Below, in pieces: positions 1 to 10,263 of a stretch of DNA of 64,000 nucleotides. Both the position numbers and the translations under genes were made by a program. The notes beneath the pieces are model-generated. The model was not told where the DNA came from and did no database searches. It saw nothing but the letters and a program-made list of their open reading frames with translations. How positions within the stretch are numbered: the first letter of the stretch is position 1; each line of letters begins with the position of its first letter. This DNA comes from Bidens hawaiensis (Eukaryota; Streptophyta; Magnoliopsida; Asterales; Asteraceae), in contig JAIQDT010004248.1 of NCBI GenBank assembly GCA_021521415.1, positions 124,001 through 188,000 of the forward strand, read 5' to 3'.

Positions 1-53
1 TGATAGTAGGGATTGAATAAAGGTAAGGATTTTTTGTGATTGAAGCACCAAAG

Positions 54-71
54 GCCCCACGGTGGGCGCCA
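54..71 (-). other. Primer-binding site, tRNA-Lys type
   Basis: The minus strand reads TGGCGCCCACCGTGGGGC three bases inside the LTR end. This is the complement of the 3' end of plant cytosolic tRNA-Lys(CTT) as I know it. It fixes the direction of the left-edge element and marks the adjoining LTR as a 5' LTR. Confidence 0.75.
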
Positions 72-74
72 AAT

Positions 75-379
75 TGTTTTGGTAAAAAATCGGTCTAAGG
101 ATCAAGTAACTAAATTAGTTTGTGAGGAAGGGTGCTAATATGAACAATATAAATGAAAATGACAATTCTGGATAACAAAACACGAAGATTTATACGAGGA
201 AAAGCCCTTGGTAACTAGTATTCCACCGTAATAAAAACCTCGGGTAGTGAAAACTATCACTACCGATTATATTGAACTTGAGAAAATTACAAATGGTGGA
301 ATTATAGCCGATCGTGAGTACAAAGTGTTTGCTAAGAGTTCTTAGTGCTAAAAGTGTTGTGTGTGTTGATCAGCTATAG

Positions 380-416
<37 letters not shown>

Positions 417-699
417 AGGAAATACAACGGCTAATAACTAACTAAGCTATAATCTCGGCCATGTTCGCTTTACTTCTTCAACTTGACCGTTTAAGAGATT
501 GGACGAGAAGGGAAGACTAGGTAAAATATCTCATCCGCAAGAATAGGGATTCCAGTTAGCACGTGTTATTCCTGTAAAACAGATTAGAAAATAATTGAAG
601 CTGACTTCTGAGGATCCTTCAGCTATTTAGGATCCTCAGTCCTGGTAACAGCTACCAATGATAATTGATCTTTGAGGATCAAAAATCCTAGTCCCAACA
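75..699 (-). repeat. LTR (5' LTR of the left-edge element)
   Basis: The LTR is 625 bp and ends in short inverted repeats: on the minus strand it starts TGTTGGGACTAGG and ends CCAAAACA. It holds a TA microsatellite at 383-414 and an inverted repeat at 608-639 with perfect 11-bp arms (CTGAGGATCCT) and a 10-base loop. The partner LTR is outside the window, so the outer boundary rests on the TG/CA ends and on the sudden loss of RNase H coding sequence at 700. Confidence 0.65.
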
Positions 700-2745
700 A
701 TTTTTATAGGATAATTAGTTCTAACATGAATCGCATGAGTTTCAAAATAATGCCTTAACTTGGTAAAAGCCATTGTTAAAGCTAAAGTCAAATTTTCTAA
801 ATGAGAATACCTGGTTTCACCATCAAGAAAACTTTTACTTACATAGTAGATAGGATGCTACTCGCCTTCATGATCCTTAACTAACACGGCACTTACTGTA
901 TTTCGAGATACTGCCAAGTATAAGAGTAATGGTTCACCATTTTTGGGTTTCATGAGTAGTGGTGCTGAAGAGAGGTACTTCTTTAAGTCCTCTAATGCTT
1001 TGTCATGAGTCTGTCCCCACTCGAAATTTTTATTCTTTTTAAGGATATCACAAAAATCTTTGCATCTTTCTGAGGATCTTGAGATGAATCTATTTAGAGT
1101 CACGATCCTGTGAGTCAGGTTTTGGGTGTCCTTAACATTTGCTGGGGCTTTTAGATTCATGATGGCTTTAATATGTTCTGGACTTGCATCTATTTTTCTT
1201 TTTGTAACCATATATCCCAAGAATTTTAATGCTCCTACTCCAAAATGATACTTTGAAGGGTTCAACTTCATATTGTATTTGTCTAGGATATGAAAGGTTT
1301 CCTAAAGACCCTAAAGATGATCGCCAGCCTTTCTTGATTTCACCACCATATCGTATATGTAAACCTCCATGGTGTCCCCCAGTTTTTCTTTTAACATCAT
1401 GTTGACTAACCTCTAAAAGGTTGCACCTGAATTTTTTAAACCAAAGGGCATAGCAATATAACAATATATCCTGTGGGGGTCATGAACTTGGTATTCTCTT
1501 GATCTAATGGTTCCATTTGAATTTGTTTGAATCCTGAGGATGCATCCATAAATGTTAGCATCTCATGTCCTGCAGTTGCATCCACCATCCAATATATGTG
1601 TGGTAATGAGAATGGATCTTTGGGGAATGCTTCGTTGAGATTAGTGTAATCAACACAAACTATCCATTTTCCATTCTTCTTTGGGACCACCACAACACTG
1701 GCTAACCATCTTGGAAACTTCACTTCTATGATCATCCTGGACTTCAATAGTCTGTCAACTTATTCTTGGATGATGATGTTTCTTTCCAATGCAAATTTCC
1801 CTCTCTTTGTTGGATAGGCCTGAAATTTTTGTCTATACAAAGTTTATGAGTAATAATATCTTTAAATATACCTCTCATGTATTCTTATTTCCAGGAAAAG
1901 GTGGAAATTCTGCTTTTGAGAAAGTTTAATTGACTTTCAGTATCCTTGGGGATACCAGTTTCTATGAGCTCTTTAATGTCAGGATCCTAGGAGTCGAGTT
2001 ATACTTCTTTTACTTTATGCTCATTTGTTTCCAGGACATCTTGTGCTTTTTCTGTAATTGCTATGCTTGTGTTGGTTTTGTCATCGACTTCATTGATAAG
2101 GCATATCAACACTTCACCTCTTGTTGATCACTTTGAATCTTGACCACCCCCAAGGTTTCGGCAATTTAACATATTGGTGGTATGTTGAAGGGACTGCTTT
2201 CATATCATGTATCCATGGTCTGTCCAAAATAATATTAAAAGAAGTTAGAGCATCCTAACACAACACCTTTGGATATAATTTACTCTCCCAACGTAGACAG
2301 GGAGTTTGATTTCTCCCAATGTGCTTTTGGCTTCACCACTGAAACCAACTAAGACCGAGAATTTTGTTATGATCTCGGATTCAGGAATATTCATCCTTTT
2401 ATGTCTCCAATTGGATGATATTCACTGAGCTGCCACTATTTACGAGGATCATGCAAACAAACAGTTAGCAACATATTAAGTAATAACTAGACCGTCATGA
2501 TGAGGATCCTGGACGTTATCCTGATCCCGTTTATTAAAGGAAACATCTATTAGGTAGGAGAAGGTTGTAGCTCTCATCGTTTTTTCTGTTCTTTCGGCCT
2601 TGGCTACTTTAGCATTTCTCCTTGCTGCTGAATATGAGGTTCCACAAATATCTAATCCGCCGGAGATGAAGTTCACTATCCTTGCATCTGAAGGCGGGGA
2701 TTTTGCCATCTTAGGAACCTTTTATTGATCCTGATTTCTATTATT
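700..2745 (-). pseudogene. Ty3/gypsy pol remnant: protease linker, RT, start of RNase H
   Basis: On the minus strand, 2709-2476 carries the segment before the protease (ends DPHHDGLVIT). 1747-1436 carries RT motifs PKKNGKW, VDYTNLNEAFPKD and FMDASSGFKQIQM, and 1271-858 carries the RT thumb and connection (FLGYMVTKR, NRFISRSSERC) followed by the first RNase H strand (LYLAVSRNTVSAVLV). Reading on in frame, RNase H continues with YYVSKSFLDGETRYSHLE to about 704 and is then cut by the LTR. The catalytic YxDD region between 1436 and 1271 is disrupted by frameshifts. The rest of RNase H and integrase are absent. Not functional. Confidence 0.85.
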
Positions 2746-3357
2746 TTTCCTACCTAGTAATTCCTTTCAAGTGAACCTGGCTTAGGAGATAATTGATTTC
2801 TTTTTTAACCGCCATAGAGTCCTCTGTTATGTGACCAAAATCTTCGTCAAAAGCATACCATTTGGATTTATCCCTCCAAGAGTTGGTCTTCTTGTTTGCT
2901 TGTGGCCATCTTGCCTTGTCTCCAATATCCTACATAGCACACATTAGTCCAAATATCCCTACAGAAAATACAATAATCATTCATCTTAGGGTAATTTTCG
3001 TCATCCTCATCATCATCCACAACATTGACCCTATTGTTATCATTCTTATAAAAGGGTTTGAATTTGTATGATTTTGACGATGGGGATTCCGACTTCCTGT
3101 TTGGAAGGTGATAGTTTCTTGATGCATTAAACCTTTGTTGGATCATCTTGTGTTCTTCTGATCTTATAAATCTTAATGCCCTATTTCTGGCTTCATCCAG
3201 GTTCCTGCAAGGATTCATAACGAGTTCCTCATAAAATGAGCAGTCTTTCTTGAGTCCCACCTTGAATGCTTGAACCGTCGTTACTATATCAAGGTTGGAG
3301 ATCTCCAGAGCTTCTCTGCTGAATATGCTTACATAATCCGTAAGTTATTCTGTATAG
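2746..3357 (-). pseudogene. Ty3/gypsy gag remnant, C-terminal half
   Basis: The longest piece (3260-2868) reads EELVMNPCRNLDEARNRALR, a typical gypsy gag segment, then a charged linker. Just beyond its stop, in another frame, comes a zinc-knuckle-like run (DEDFGHITEDS) with cysteines lost. The coding sequence is broken off at 3357, where the hAT MITE has inserted. It resumes beyond the MITE and the solo LTR at 6785-7220. Confidence 0.7.
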
Positions 3358-3365
3358 ATCATTGG

Positions 3366-4003
3366 TAGGGCTGTCATAACCTGTCAGGCACGACACGATA
3401 AGACACGATGACCTGTTGTGCTAAACATGAACACGACAAGATAACTAATCGTGTCATTTTTTCCAAACACGAACACGAACCTGTTTAGTAGCAGGTTAAC
3501 CTGTTAAGACCTGTTAAAGGACCTGATTAAAGACACAATGAATAATACATGTGTAACGAAACCAAAATATTCAAAACTAGCATAAAGTCTTAATTAATAG
3601 ATAATCCATAACATATTTGAAATAAAAAACCACAAATCCATAACATACTTAAAACAAAAGACGACAAATTCATAACATACTTGAAACAAAAACCATATAA
3701 GCAAGCATAACATCCATAAAAAAACATAATATCAGGTTATGGCGGGCATCAATGAAATGTCATTTGTAAGTATTACTTTAGGTTTAAGACTTTAGGAGTG
3801 TATATATATTTATTTTTTAAAATAAAAATCTACACAGGTTACTAACTGGTTAACAAGTCAAAAACCTGATAAGACACGAATTTAAACATGTCTTAAACAA
3901 GTCGACCTGTTTAAGACACGAAACCTGCTAAGCTCAAACCCAAACCTGTTAAGACCCGTGTCATGTCGTGTTAACAGGTCTGTGTCATAAATTGACAGCC
4001 CTA
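3366..4003. mobile_element. hAT-type MITE, 638 bp
   Basis: The element has 11-bp terminal inverted repeats, TAGGGCTGTCA at the left and TGACAGCCCTA at the right. It is flanked by 8-bp duplications ATCATTGG (3358-3365) and ATCACTAG (4004-4011), which match at 6 of 8 positions. The inside is AT-rich with many CCTGTTAA/TTAACAGG words and contains no ORF. TIR form and 8-bp TSD are those of non-autonomous hAT elements. It sits in the gypsy gag. Confidence 0.85.
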
Positions 4004-4174
4004 ATCACTAGTCAACCTTTCAAAGGTTCTGCTGCAAGAGAATTGGTTATTAAACAGGTTAAATAAATGTGAAAAGATTTAATAGAGAAAGGAGGAACAC
4101 TCAGGAGCCATTTCAAGGTGGCCCCGGTTAACGTACAACCAAATCCAAGCTTCTATAAGATCCTGAGAGATGCG
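4004..4174 (-). pseudogene. Short gypsy gag remnant between two insertions
   Basis: This 170-bp piece lies between the hAT MITE and the solo LTR. By position it belongs to the middle of the interrupted gag. Its minus-strand translation contains stops and gives only weak gag-like wording. The last five bases (ATGCG, 4170-4174) are the left TSD of the solo LTR. Confidence 0.5.
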
Positions 4175-5463
4175 TGTAACATTTCGGATTTTCCAAACCC
4201 GTATTCGTTTACGTTTAACCCGATCGGAAATATTTTAGATCTTTATTATTAGTTAAAAATCAAATATATATATATATATATAAGTATTTAAGTTTCTAAT
4301 ATTTATTTTATACCCTTATACTTTCCAAAGTAGTTCATTTCTTATTTAATGCATAAAAGATTCAATAAATGTCCAAACATCAAACTTCAAGGGCCATAAT
4401 CGCCAAAAACCAAACTCCCACCCATGATGGCCGGAGCGCCGCGCGTTGGGATGCTCCATGGTGGCCGCCCGGCGTGGGGAGGGAGCTGGGCGGAATCCTT
4501 ACCGATTTTCGTAACCAAGTTCGTTTATGGAATAAAATCGATTATATTAGGTATGTTTGAGAGAATTAAGGATCAAGTAATCATAATATAACTAAACTAC
4601 AAGTTCTAATTCGTTTTCCCTTGCCCAAGATCAGATCTTTATGAATAAATCGATGATTCTTTCCTTTAAATCGCATATACTTGCTTAAATGAGTAAAAAG
4701 CCCATAAATAGTTCATTTTTGTAATCTCTATATAAACAACCCTTAATCTCCTACCATAACACTTTACACAAACCCTAGAGGAGCCTTCTTAGCCATCCTA
4801 CCCTCTGATCATCCTCAAATCCATCGGTTTTTGCATATTCGTGGAAGATACAAGACTTGTTCGTTGACTTTGCTTGCTTTAGGACCTTTGACTTCCGTTT
4901 CTCATCGATCCTTTCACTTTCCGGGTAAGTTGTAAACATAGGAATCATTCATATATCTTCCCTAGTCAATAATCTTCAATCAATTTCGGTGGTTGAAGGG
5001 TGTTGACTGGTCAATTCTCTTAAAACCCGTTAAAGGGCAAAATAGTCAACAAGTTTGACTTTACGTTTTCTTATACTTCTGATCAGATTCAACGTTCGGT
5101 CCAGAAGACTTTTATTCTCGTAACAAAATTTTAAGGCTACTGACCAAAACCGACTTCCGACTCGCTGTTCGGATTCTGGTCAGTACCAGCTCGCTTAAAT
5201 CCTAAATATAACTTAACTTGAGTTCTAAACGTCCGTTTGGATCGATTCCAGCGGCATTAAGTTCATTTTTACTTATATTATCATATCTCAAAGTTTCAGG
5301 TTCTGATCATTAATCTCGTTCGACGCGTATTGGACGACTCACTTAATCTTTATTTCGTTTATCTTAATTATTAATCACTTGCCTTTAATCTAAAGTGAGT
5401 TTTATCATTCCCCTATTTTACTCAATTTTCACAACATTTTGGAGACATATGCGTATATCATAC

Positions 5464-5524
<61 letters not shown>

Positions 5525-6784
5525 CTCCTAAAAAACTATTTTTAACTTTTTTAAAAAAAAATTTTTTGAAGTTTCTTTTTTTTCATTATTCTTATATGTT
5601 GTTATTGGTTCAAAAAAAAAAACTTGTCGATAACCTCGACGGTATAGTGCGCATGTGTAATAGTGTGCATTGCATATATGCAAAAGTGTTTGTATTACAT
5701 AGAATACAACACTATTGCACATATTTGATACACACTATTGTATATATGCAATATAAGACTAATACACACATCGAATACATATTAGTACGTATGTGTAATA
5801 CAATATTAACGCACATGTGCACCACATCGACTTTTATTTTATTATTATTATTTTCATATAATACAACACTACTACACATATACAATACACAAATATTGAA
5901 TATATGCAATAAAACACTATTAAACTCAAAAATACATAGTAATACACATATGTAATACAATGGTATCGCACAATAATACATATGTGCATTACAGAGGGTT
6001 TTTTTTTATTTTTTTATTTATTTTTTTTTTAGTGAAATATAAGAAAATATAAGAATAATAGCTAAAACAGAATTTTGAAAATATTTTTTATTTTTAATTA
6101 AAAATAATTCTTTAGGAGTTTTTAAGTTTTCTCTCTAAAGGTGAGTTTTCTCTTGATCCTCTCCGTATATATATATATATATATATATATATCAAAAATA
6201 ACAAACGTTTAGTTGTGTGTGATTAATCAAATATACATGTTATGTGTTTACTTGTTTATGTGCATTCGTTTGACATATCCCCGTGAAGAGGGTTCTCATA
6301 TTATTGACCACCGTCCGATCCGCTTGGCAACGGTCTTATTATTATTTGCTCATGGTTGATTTACCAGCGCCCGATTCGCTTGGCAATGGTTTAATCGACA
6401 ACTTATTTGCTCATGGTTTGAGTTCATTACCGCATTTATTACGTTTTGCTTATTTCTCTTATTTATTATCTTAAACATTATTTTATTGCAAAACTGATGG
6501 TAAACTCACTCAACATGTTTTGTTGACAAACTATGTTTTCTACGCATATGCAAGTTGCTTGAGTTGAAGTTCGGACACTTAGAAAGACCTTAATTGAAGA
6601 CAAACATGAATTTAACTTGTTATATATGTATTTATTTGAATTGTTTGTTGTATTTGAATATTGTGTGCACATTTGAAATAAAATAATTAAATAGATATTG
6701 TCACATTTATATTATGATAGTATCTTCGAGCTGTGAGCAATCGGATCACGCCCTGGCATTTCCGCCTTAGGTTGAGGTGTGACA
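4175..6784 (+). mobile_element. Solo LTR, 2.6 kb, TSD ATGCG
   Basis: The sequence starts TGTAACATTTCGG and ends GGTTGAGGTGTGACA. Exact 5-bp duplications ATGCG lie at 4170-4174 and 6785-6789. No gag-pol is present, so this is a solo LTR left by LTR-LTR recombination. The length and the TGTRACA...TGTGACA ends suit Tekay/Del-type chromovirus LTRs (inference). Its last 45 bases resemble the end of the solo LTR at 60560-62938. It contains a tandemly repeated CGCTTGGCAA segment near 6310-6400 and a TA-microsatellite-flanked insertion (5526-6165). Confidence 0.9.
5526..6165. mobile_element. AT-rich insertion flanked by TA microsatellites
   Basis: The segment lies between (TA)n tracts at 5473-5523 and 6166-6192 and carries the inverted motif AACTCCTAAA near its left end and, as its complement (TTTAGGAGTT), near its right end (about 6112-6121). 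The inside consists of irregular ATACAC/GTATTA repeats; the open frames here come only from this repeat composition. It resembles the other TA-microsatellite insertions in the window in setting, not in sequence. Confidence 0.4.
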
Positions 6785-7220
6785 ATGCGATTGATCTCCA
6801 TCCTTTCACGATATTGAGCAACATGTTCTTCGGGATCCATAGTCCCATCATATAGCTTCATATTAAGAGCCTGGAACCGTTTTGGGATCTCAAGATCACA
6901 AATAGGAGACGTGAATCTTGAAATCTTGTGGTTGTTAGGAGCTACTTCGGGTATTGGTTGAACTATCCCAGGAATGCTAGAGATAAAGTCCTTAGCTTTT
7001 ATAACTCTTTCTGCATTGCTGAGTTTATTCCAGTTTCCTACAAAGTCTCAACATTAGTCATAGGAATAGTATTATTATAACAATCGTTGCTAGTGCCGGC
7101 ATTTTGGTTTTTGTATTTTGAGGTGGATGGTGGTGACGGTGGAGTGGGGGTGTACGTCGGCGGAGAAGGTGGTGGTGACAGCGGGGGTGAATGAAACGTC
7201 GCTGGCTTAATATGATATGC
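6785..7220 (-). pseudogene. Ty3/gypsy gag remnant, N-terminal part
   Basis: After the solo LTR, the minus-strand gag continues. The reverse complement of 7080-7215 reads as a proline/serine/threonine-rich N-terminus (PPLSPPPSPPTYTPTPPSPP), and lower coordinates give a gag body with stops. No promoter or LTR of this element is visible to the right, so its 5' end is missing or unrecognisable. Confidence 0.5.
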
Positions 7221-7599
7221 TTTAATATATATATTTTTTGTAGTTAGAATTAATACTAATTATATTTTAATTATTGGTGTGTTTTTGTTTTTGGTGTCCT
7301 TAGTGTTCTTGGTGTTTTTGATGTTGTGTTCTAAATATGGATTAATATTTAGTGTTGTGTTTTAAACACACTGTAATACAGATTACGGTGTGTTTTTGGT
7401 GTTGTAATTTAATTTTGTTTCCATATATAATACAACACACTAGACAATTATGCCCTTAGAGTGTTATAAAACAAGTATTAAAATAAAACACCGCCTAAAA
7501 AACACACTTTCCATCTAGACCATCAGATCACTAAATCTAACGCACCGGATTACTTATTACACTTTTTAGACACACTTCACTTCTTATTATAACTCCACC
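7221..7599. other. Intergenic, no feature seen
   Basis: AT-rich unique-looking sequence with GGTGTTTTTGGTGTT-like simple stretches around 7270-7400. I see no coding frame, RNA gene or element boundary. Confidence 0.5.
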
Positions 7600-7950
7600 C
7601 TATATATATAATTTGAGAACCTTTTTGAGTTTTAAGAAATTAAGAACTTCATTTTTAACTACACATTTAATTAAATAGATTAGATTATGTGATTGAGATT
7701 AAATGTGATTAAAAAATTAAAGTATGAGAGAGAATAAATGTACAATGATTACACTAATTTAGACGTCCGTTATACCTTTGTAAAAAGTCGACTCAGTGGA
7801 TAAAAAATTCTGTAATTTTTTTACGTATATGTAACATATATATATTACGTATGTATAAAAAATTTAAAAAAAAAATTATTACGCTGAGTTTTTTCAAGAT
7901 CTTAAAACTTAAAGTGGTTCTCAAAATAAATCACCTCTGTATGTATATAT
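7600..7950. mobile_element. MITE in a TA-rich site, family of 26226-26566
   Basis: The left end reads TTTGAGAACCTTTTTGAG and the right end reads GTGGTTCTCAAAATA, forming an imperfect inverted repeat that continues with TTTTAAGAA/TCTTAAAA. The inner part (GTCGACTCAGTGGATAAAA, the ACGTATATGTAACATA stretch) is an inverted, diverged copy of the MITE at 26226-26566. It is bordered by TATATATA on both sides. Confidence 0.6.
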
Positions 7951-8546
7951 AACCTTCTATTAACGGTAATTATTATATTTATATTAAGCATTTTGTAATT
8001 AATGTAATTGATAGTCTGTTTCCAGTCCACTGATCTAGACACTGAATTAAAGAAATGATTGTTTCCTATTGTAAATATTCCATGTTTATTGTTTGAATCA
8101 ATCTCTAATATGTACGTATGATATATACGTTTCATATATAGAACCAAAAATAAGTCTTGGTTGGTTGGCTATTGTTGTATTTATTAATTAGTCATCTCGA
8201 TTTTGTACCCATGTTCGATTCTCATCGCATACATTACTTTAATTAACAAAACACAAGGTTTTATCGGTTGACCGTCTTTGGTTGGACCACAAACCGTCAA
8301 ACCCGGCTCGGCCCATTTATTAAAAAACGGTTTATGACGCGAACCGGACCAGATTACCCACCGAGTCCCAGTTGGACCCGCCGGTCCGGTTTGGATTTCA
8401 AAACACTGACCAAAACTGACTGAGTTCGCATCGACTTACCGTCTCAAAACAGGGATCGACAATGCATGAGTTTTACTATTGCCCGGGTTTTATCGACCTT
8501 GCGCCGGGTAATACACTAGTTATATAGTAAAATGATTATCTCAACG
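7951..8546. other. Intergenic, no gene seen
   Basis: No coding frame. 8260-8480 is less AT-rich and contains CCGGTCCGG-like words. Around 8480-8520 a GCCCGGG...CGCCGGG stem is followed by ACTAGT, which could be the 3' end of a Helitron, but I see no 5' end and do not call it. Confidence 0.4.
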
Positions 8547-8832
8547 ATAAAAGCTATTAACTAAGCCTTTGAAAGAGCCGTTGGACTTTGTTCTACGCTG
8601 TTTGAACGCCCTTGTTGATCAAGTAACGAGCTACTAGCCGTTGGAAGTCATTAATAGGTTGTTTTAACTGAGATATGCATCACAATCGTAATAAAAGCTA
8701 TTAACTAATCCTTTGAAGAGTCGTTGGACTTGTTCTACGCTGTTTGAACGCCCTTGTTGATCAAGTAACGAGCTACTAGCCGTTGGAAGTCATTAATAGG
8801 TTGTTTTAACTGAGATATGCATCACAATCGTA
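8547..8832. repeat. Tandem duplication, two copies of about 144 bp
   Basis: Copy 1 starts at 8547 and copy 2 at 8691, both with ATAAAAGCTATTAACTAA. They are nearly identical and differ by a few substitutions and single-base gaps (GAAAGAGCCGTTGGACTTTG against GAAGAGTCGTTGGACTTG). No ORF is present. The high identity suggests a recent duplication. Confidence 0.85.
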
Positions 8833-9309
8833 ACCGACAGCGAGGATTCCGGGCAATTAATGTGTCTTCAATGCAATTATTAATCTTGACGATTACAAGA
8901 CTTTTTCCAAGTGTTTAACCAAGTATGTAATGAACTTTTAATGTCAATCAAGTCATAATGACTACCTGAAAAAATATAGCGGTTAATGAACAAAATAATA
9001 TGTTCAGGATACAAAACCTATTTGGGATCCCTTATGGCAAGATACTGAGACTATGGATCCTTAAGCAAGATTTTAACCCACAACATTAATGAAATCAGAT
9101 CTACCTTTTTTCATTAAATCAATTAATAAGTATTTATAGACACACTAAAAAGAAAACCCCTAAAAAATAATAAATTAATAAAATAAATCATAACACAAAA
9201 TTTAATTAAAAACAAAAAAAATAAAAACATAACGTTCTAAAAAACAAAAAAATATTATTGTGTCTTCTTATTTATCATTATGCTTTTTTGTTCATTTTTG
9301 TCATTGATT
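8833..9309. other. Intergenic, AT-rich target region of the copia element
   Basis: No gene seen. The flank 9240-9309 and the flank just right of the copia element (21796-21930) contain similar TTGTGTCTTCTT...TTTTGTTCATTTT...GTCATTG wording, so the copia element inserted into a locally repetitive T-rich stretch. Confidence 0.4.
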
Positions 9310-9314
9310 GTGTT

Positions 9315-9741
9315 TGTTGGTGCATAAATGTCAGTAGTTCATAGTCTAGTGTCTGTAATCGAGTCTGTAATGTTATTTATGTTTTTGTTTAAGCAAAGTT
9401 GTTAACAAGTTCGCCTAGGCGAACTTGTTGAACAAGCGAAGTTATGGACAACTTCGCCTGAACATATCAGGCGAAGTTGTCGTGTATTTATACTAGGTTA
9501 CGGCTTAGTGTTGAGGTGGTTCATCGAGTTGATCTAAGCTGGTTTGAGTTCATTGTAACGTGAGGACGAGAGTCTGTATCAGTGATTCATATCACGTGAG
9601 TTCAGTTATTAATATATAACGTGTTTCGGTTTATTCGTGTGTGTTTGTTTGATTTGCTTTCTACGCTCGTAACGATCTACGCAGGGATTCCGCACCTGAG
9701 TAGACCGAGATATCTCATGTGATCCGTCCAGGGAACCTACA
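9315..9741 (+). repeat. 5' LTR of the SIRE-type element
   Basis: It starts TGTTGGTGCATAAATG and ends GGGAACCTACA. It contains a 26-bp perfect palindrome (9404-9429, centre CCTAGG) and a hairpin with 15-bp perfect arms and a 5-base loop (9447-9481), both built from the CGAAGTT/AACTTCG motif. A TATTTATA box at 9485-9492 follows immediately and is the likely core promoter. Compared with the 3' LTR there are six substitutions, four of them A/G. Confidence 0.95.
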
Positions 9742-9743
9742 AT

Positions 9744-9755
9744 TGGTATCAGAGC
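9744..9755 (+). other. Primer-binding site, initiator tRNA-Met
   Basis: TGGTATCAGAGC lies two bases after the 5' LTR. It is the standard complement of the 3' end of plant initiator tRNA-Met used by copia elements. Confidence 0.95.
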
Positions 9756-9941
9756 ATTTGCTCGATTGTGTGGTTCGGGATATTCACGCGGGTGTAGAAA
9801 TCGTCCCGTTTCGACTATTCGCGGGACGTGTTTTCTGTGTTTTTGATCATTCTTACCTCCTACCATCGTGTTCAAGCCTTTACACCGTCAAAAACCTCGT
9901 TAAAATCCGATTTACAGATCTGCAAATCTTCCGTGTTCATC

Positions 9942-10205
9942 AGGCGAAGTTGCCGTCACTGTGCGTAGGGTTTCGGCGAAGATATAAGGTTAAGCGAAGT
10001 TATCCACAACTTCGCCTACCTTCTCAAGTTCGCCTAACTCAAGCGAAGTTCTCTACAACTTCGCCTACCTCTTAAGTTCGCTTACCTCAAGCGAAGTTAA
10101 GAATCAGCGAAGTTAATCAGCAGTGTTATCAGCGAAGTTCTTCAGCGAAGTTCTCTACAACTTCGCCTACTTCAAGCGAAGTTATCCGTAACTTCGCCTA
10201 CAGTA
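9942..10205 (+). repeat. Cluster of GCGAAGTT/AACTTCGC inverted repeats in the leader
   Basis: At least a dozen copies of the 8-mer GCGAAGTT or its complement lie in 260 bp, many paired as short hairpins with 4-6-base loops, for example AAGCGAAGTT-CTCTAC-AACTTCGCC. The cluster lies between the primer-binding site and gag, in the leader of the genomic RNA. Similar clusters occur in the LTR and before the extra ORF. Function unknown. Confidence 0.9.
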
Positions 10206-10263
10206 CTTTAATATAAAAAAAAAAAAATTCTTAATTTTTCAGGTTTCTTACTTTTCGAGAAAG

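Larger units (their letters stand above)
1..699 (-). mobile_element. 5' end of an LTR retrotransposon leaving the window on the left
   Basis: Read on the minus strand, an LTR (699 down to 75) is followed by a three-base gap, a primer-binding site and about 50 bases of leader before the window ends. This order is that of a 5' LTR, so the coding part lies outside the window. The LTR abuts the RNase H coding region of the gypsy element on its right, so I read it as a nested same-strand insertion. The TSD cannot be tested because the other end is not in view. Both LTR and host element are rich in AGGATCCT-type motifs, so they may be the same family. Confidence 0.7.
700..7220 (-). mobile_element. 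Decayed Ty3/gypsy retrotransposon (Tat-like), interrupted
   Basis: Minus-strand gag, protease-linker, reverse transcriptase and RNase H remnants lie in the order expected from right to left (about 7220 to 700). The element is interrupted by a hAT MITE (3366-4003), a solo LTR (4175-6784) and, on its left, by another LTR at 699. Integrase and LTRs of its own are not seen. RT wording such as MDASSGFKQIQMEP and KLNPSKYHFGVGA is typical of Tat-lineage plant elements. Frameshifts and stops are frequent, so this is the oldest layer at this end of the window. Confidence 0.8.

Noticed and set aside
5395..5981. Open frames of 60-190 codons on both strands
   Set aside because: They consist of TA microsatellite and ATACAC-type simple sequence inside a solo LTR; composition alone keeps them open.
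8480..8520. Possible Helitron 3' end (stem followed by ACTAGT)
   Set aside because: Only one loose stem, no second copy in the window and no 5' end.
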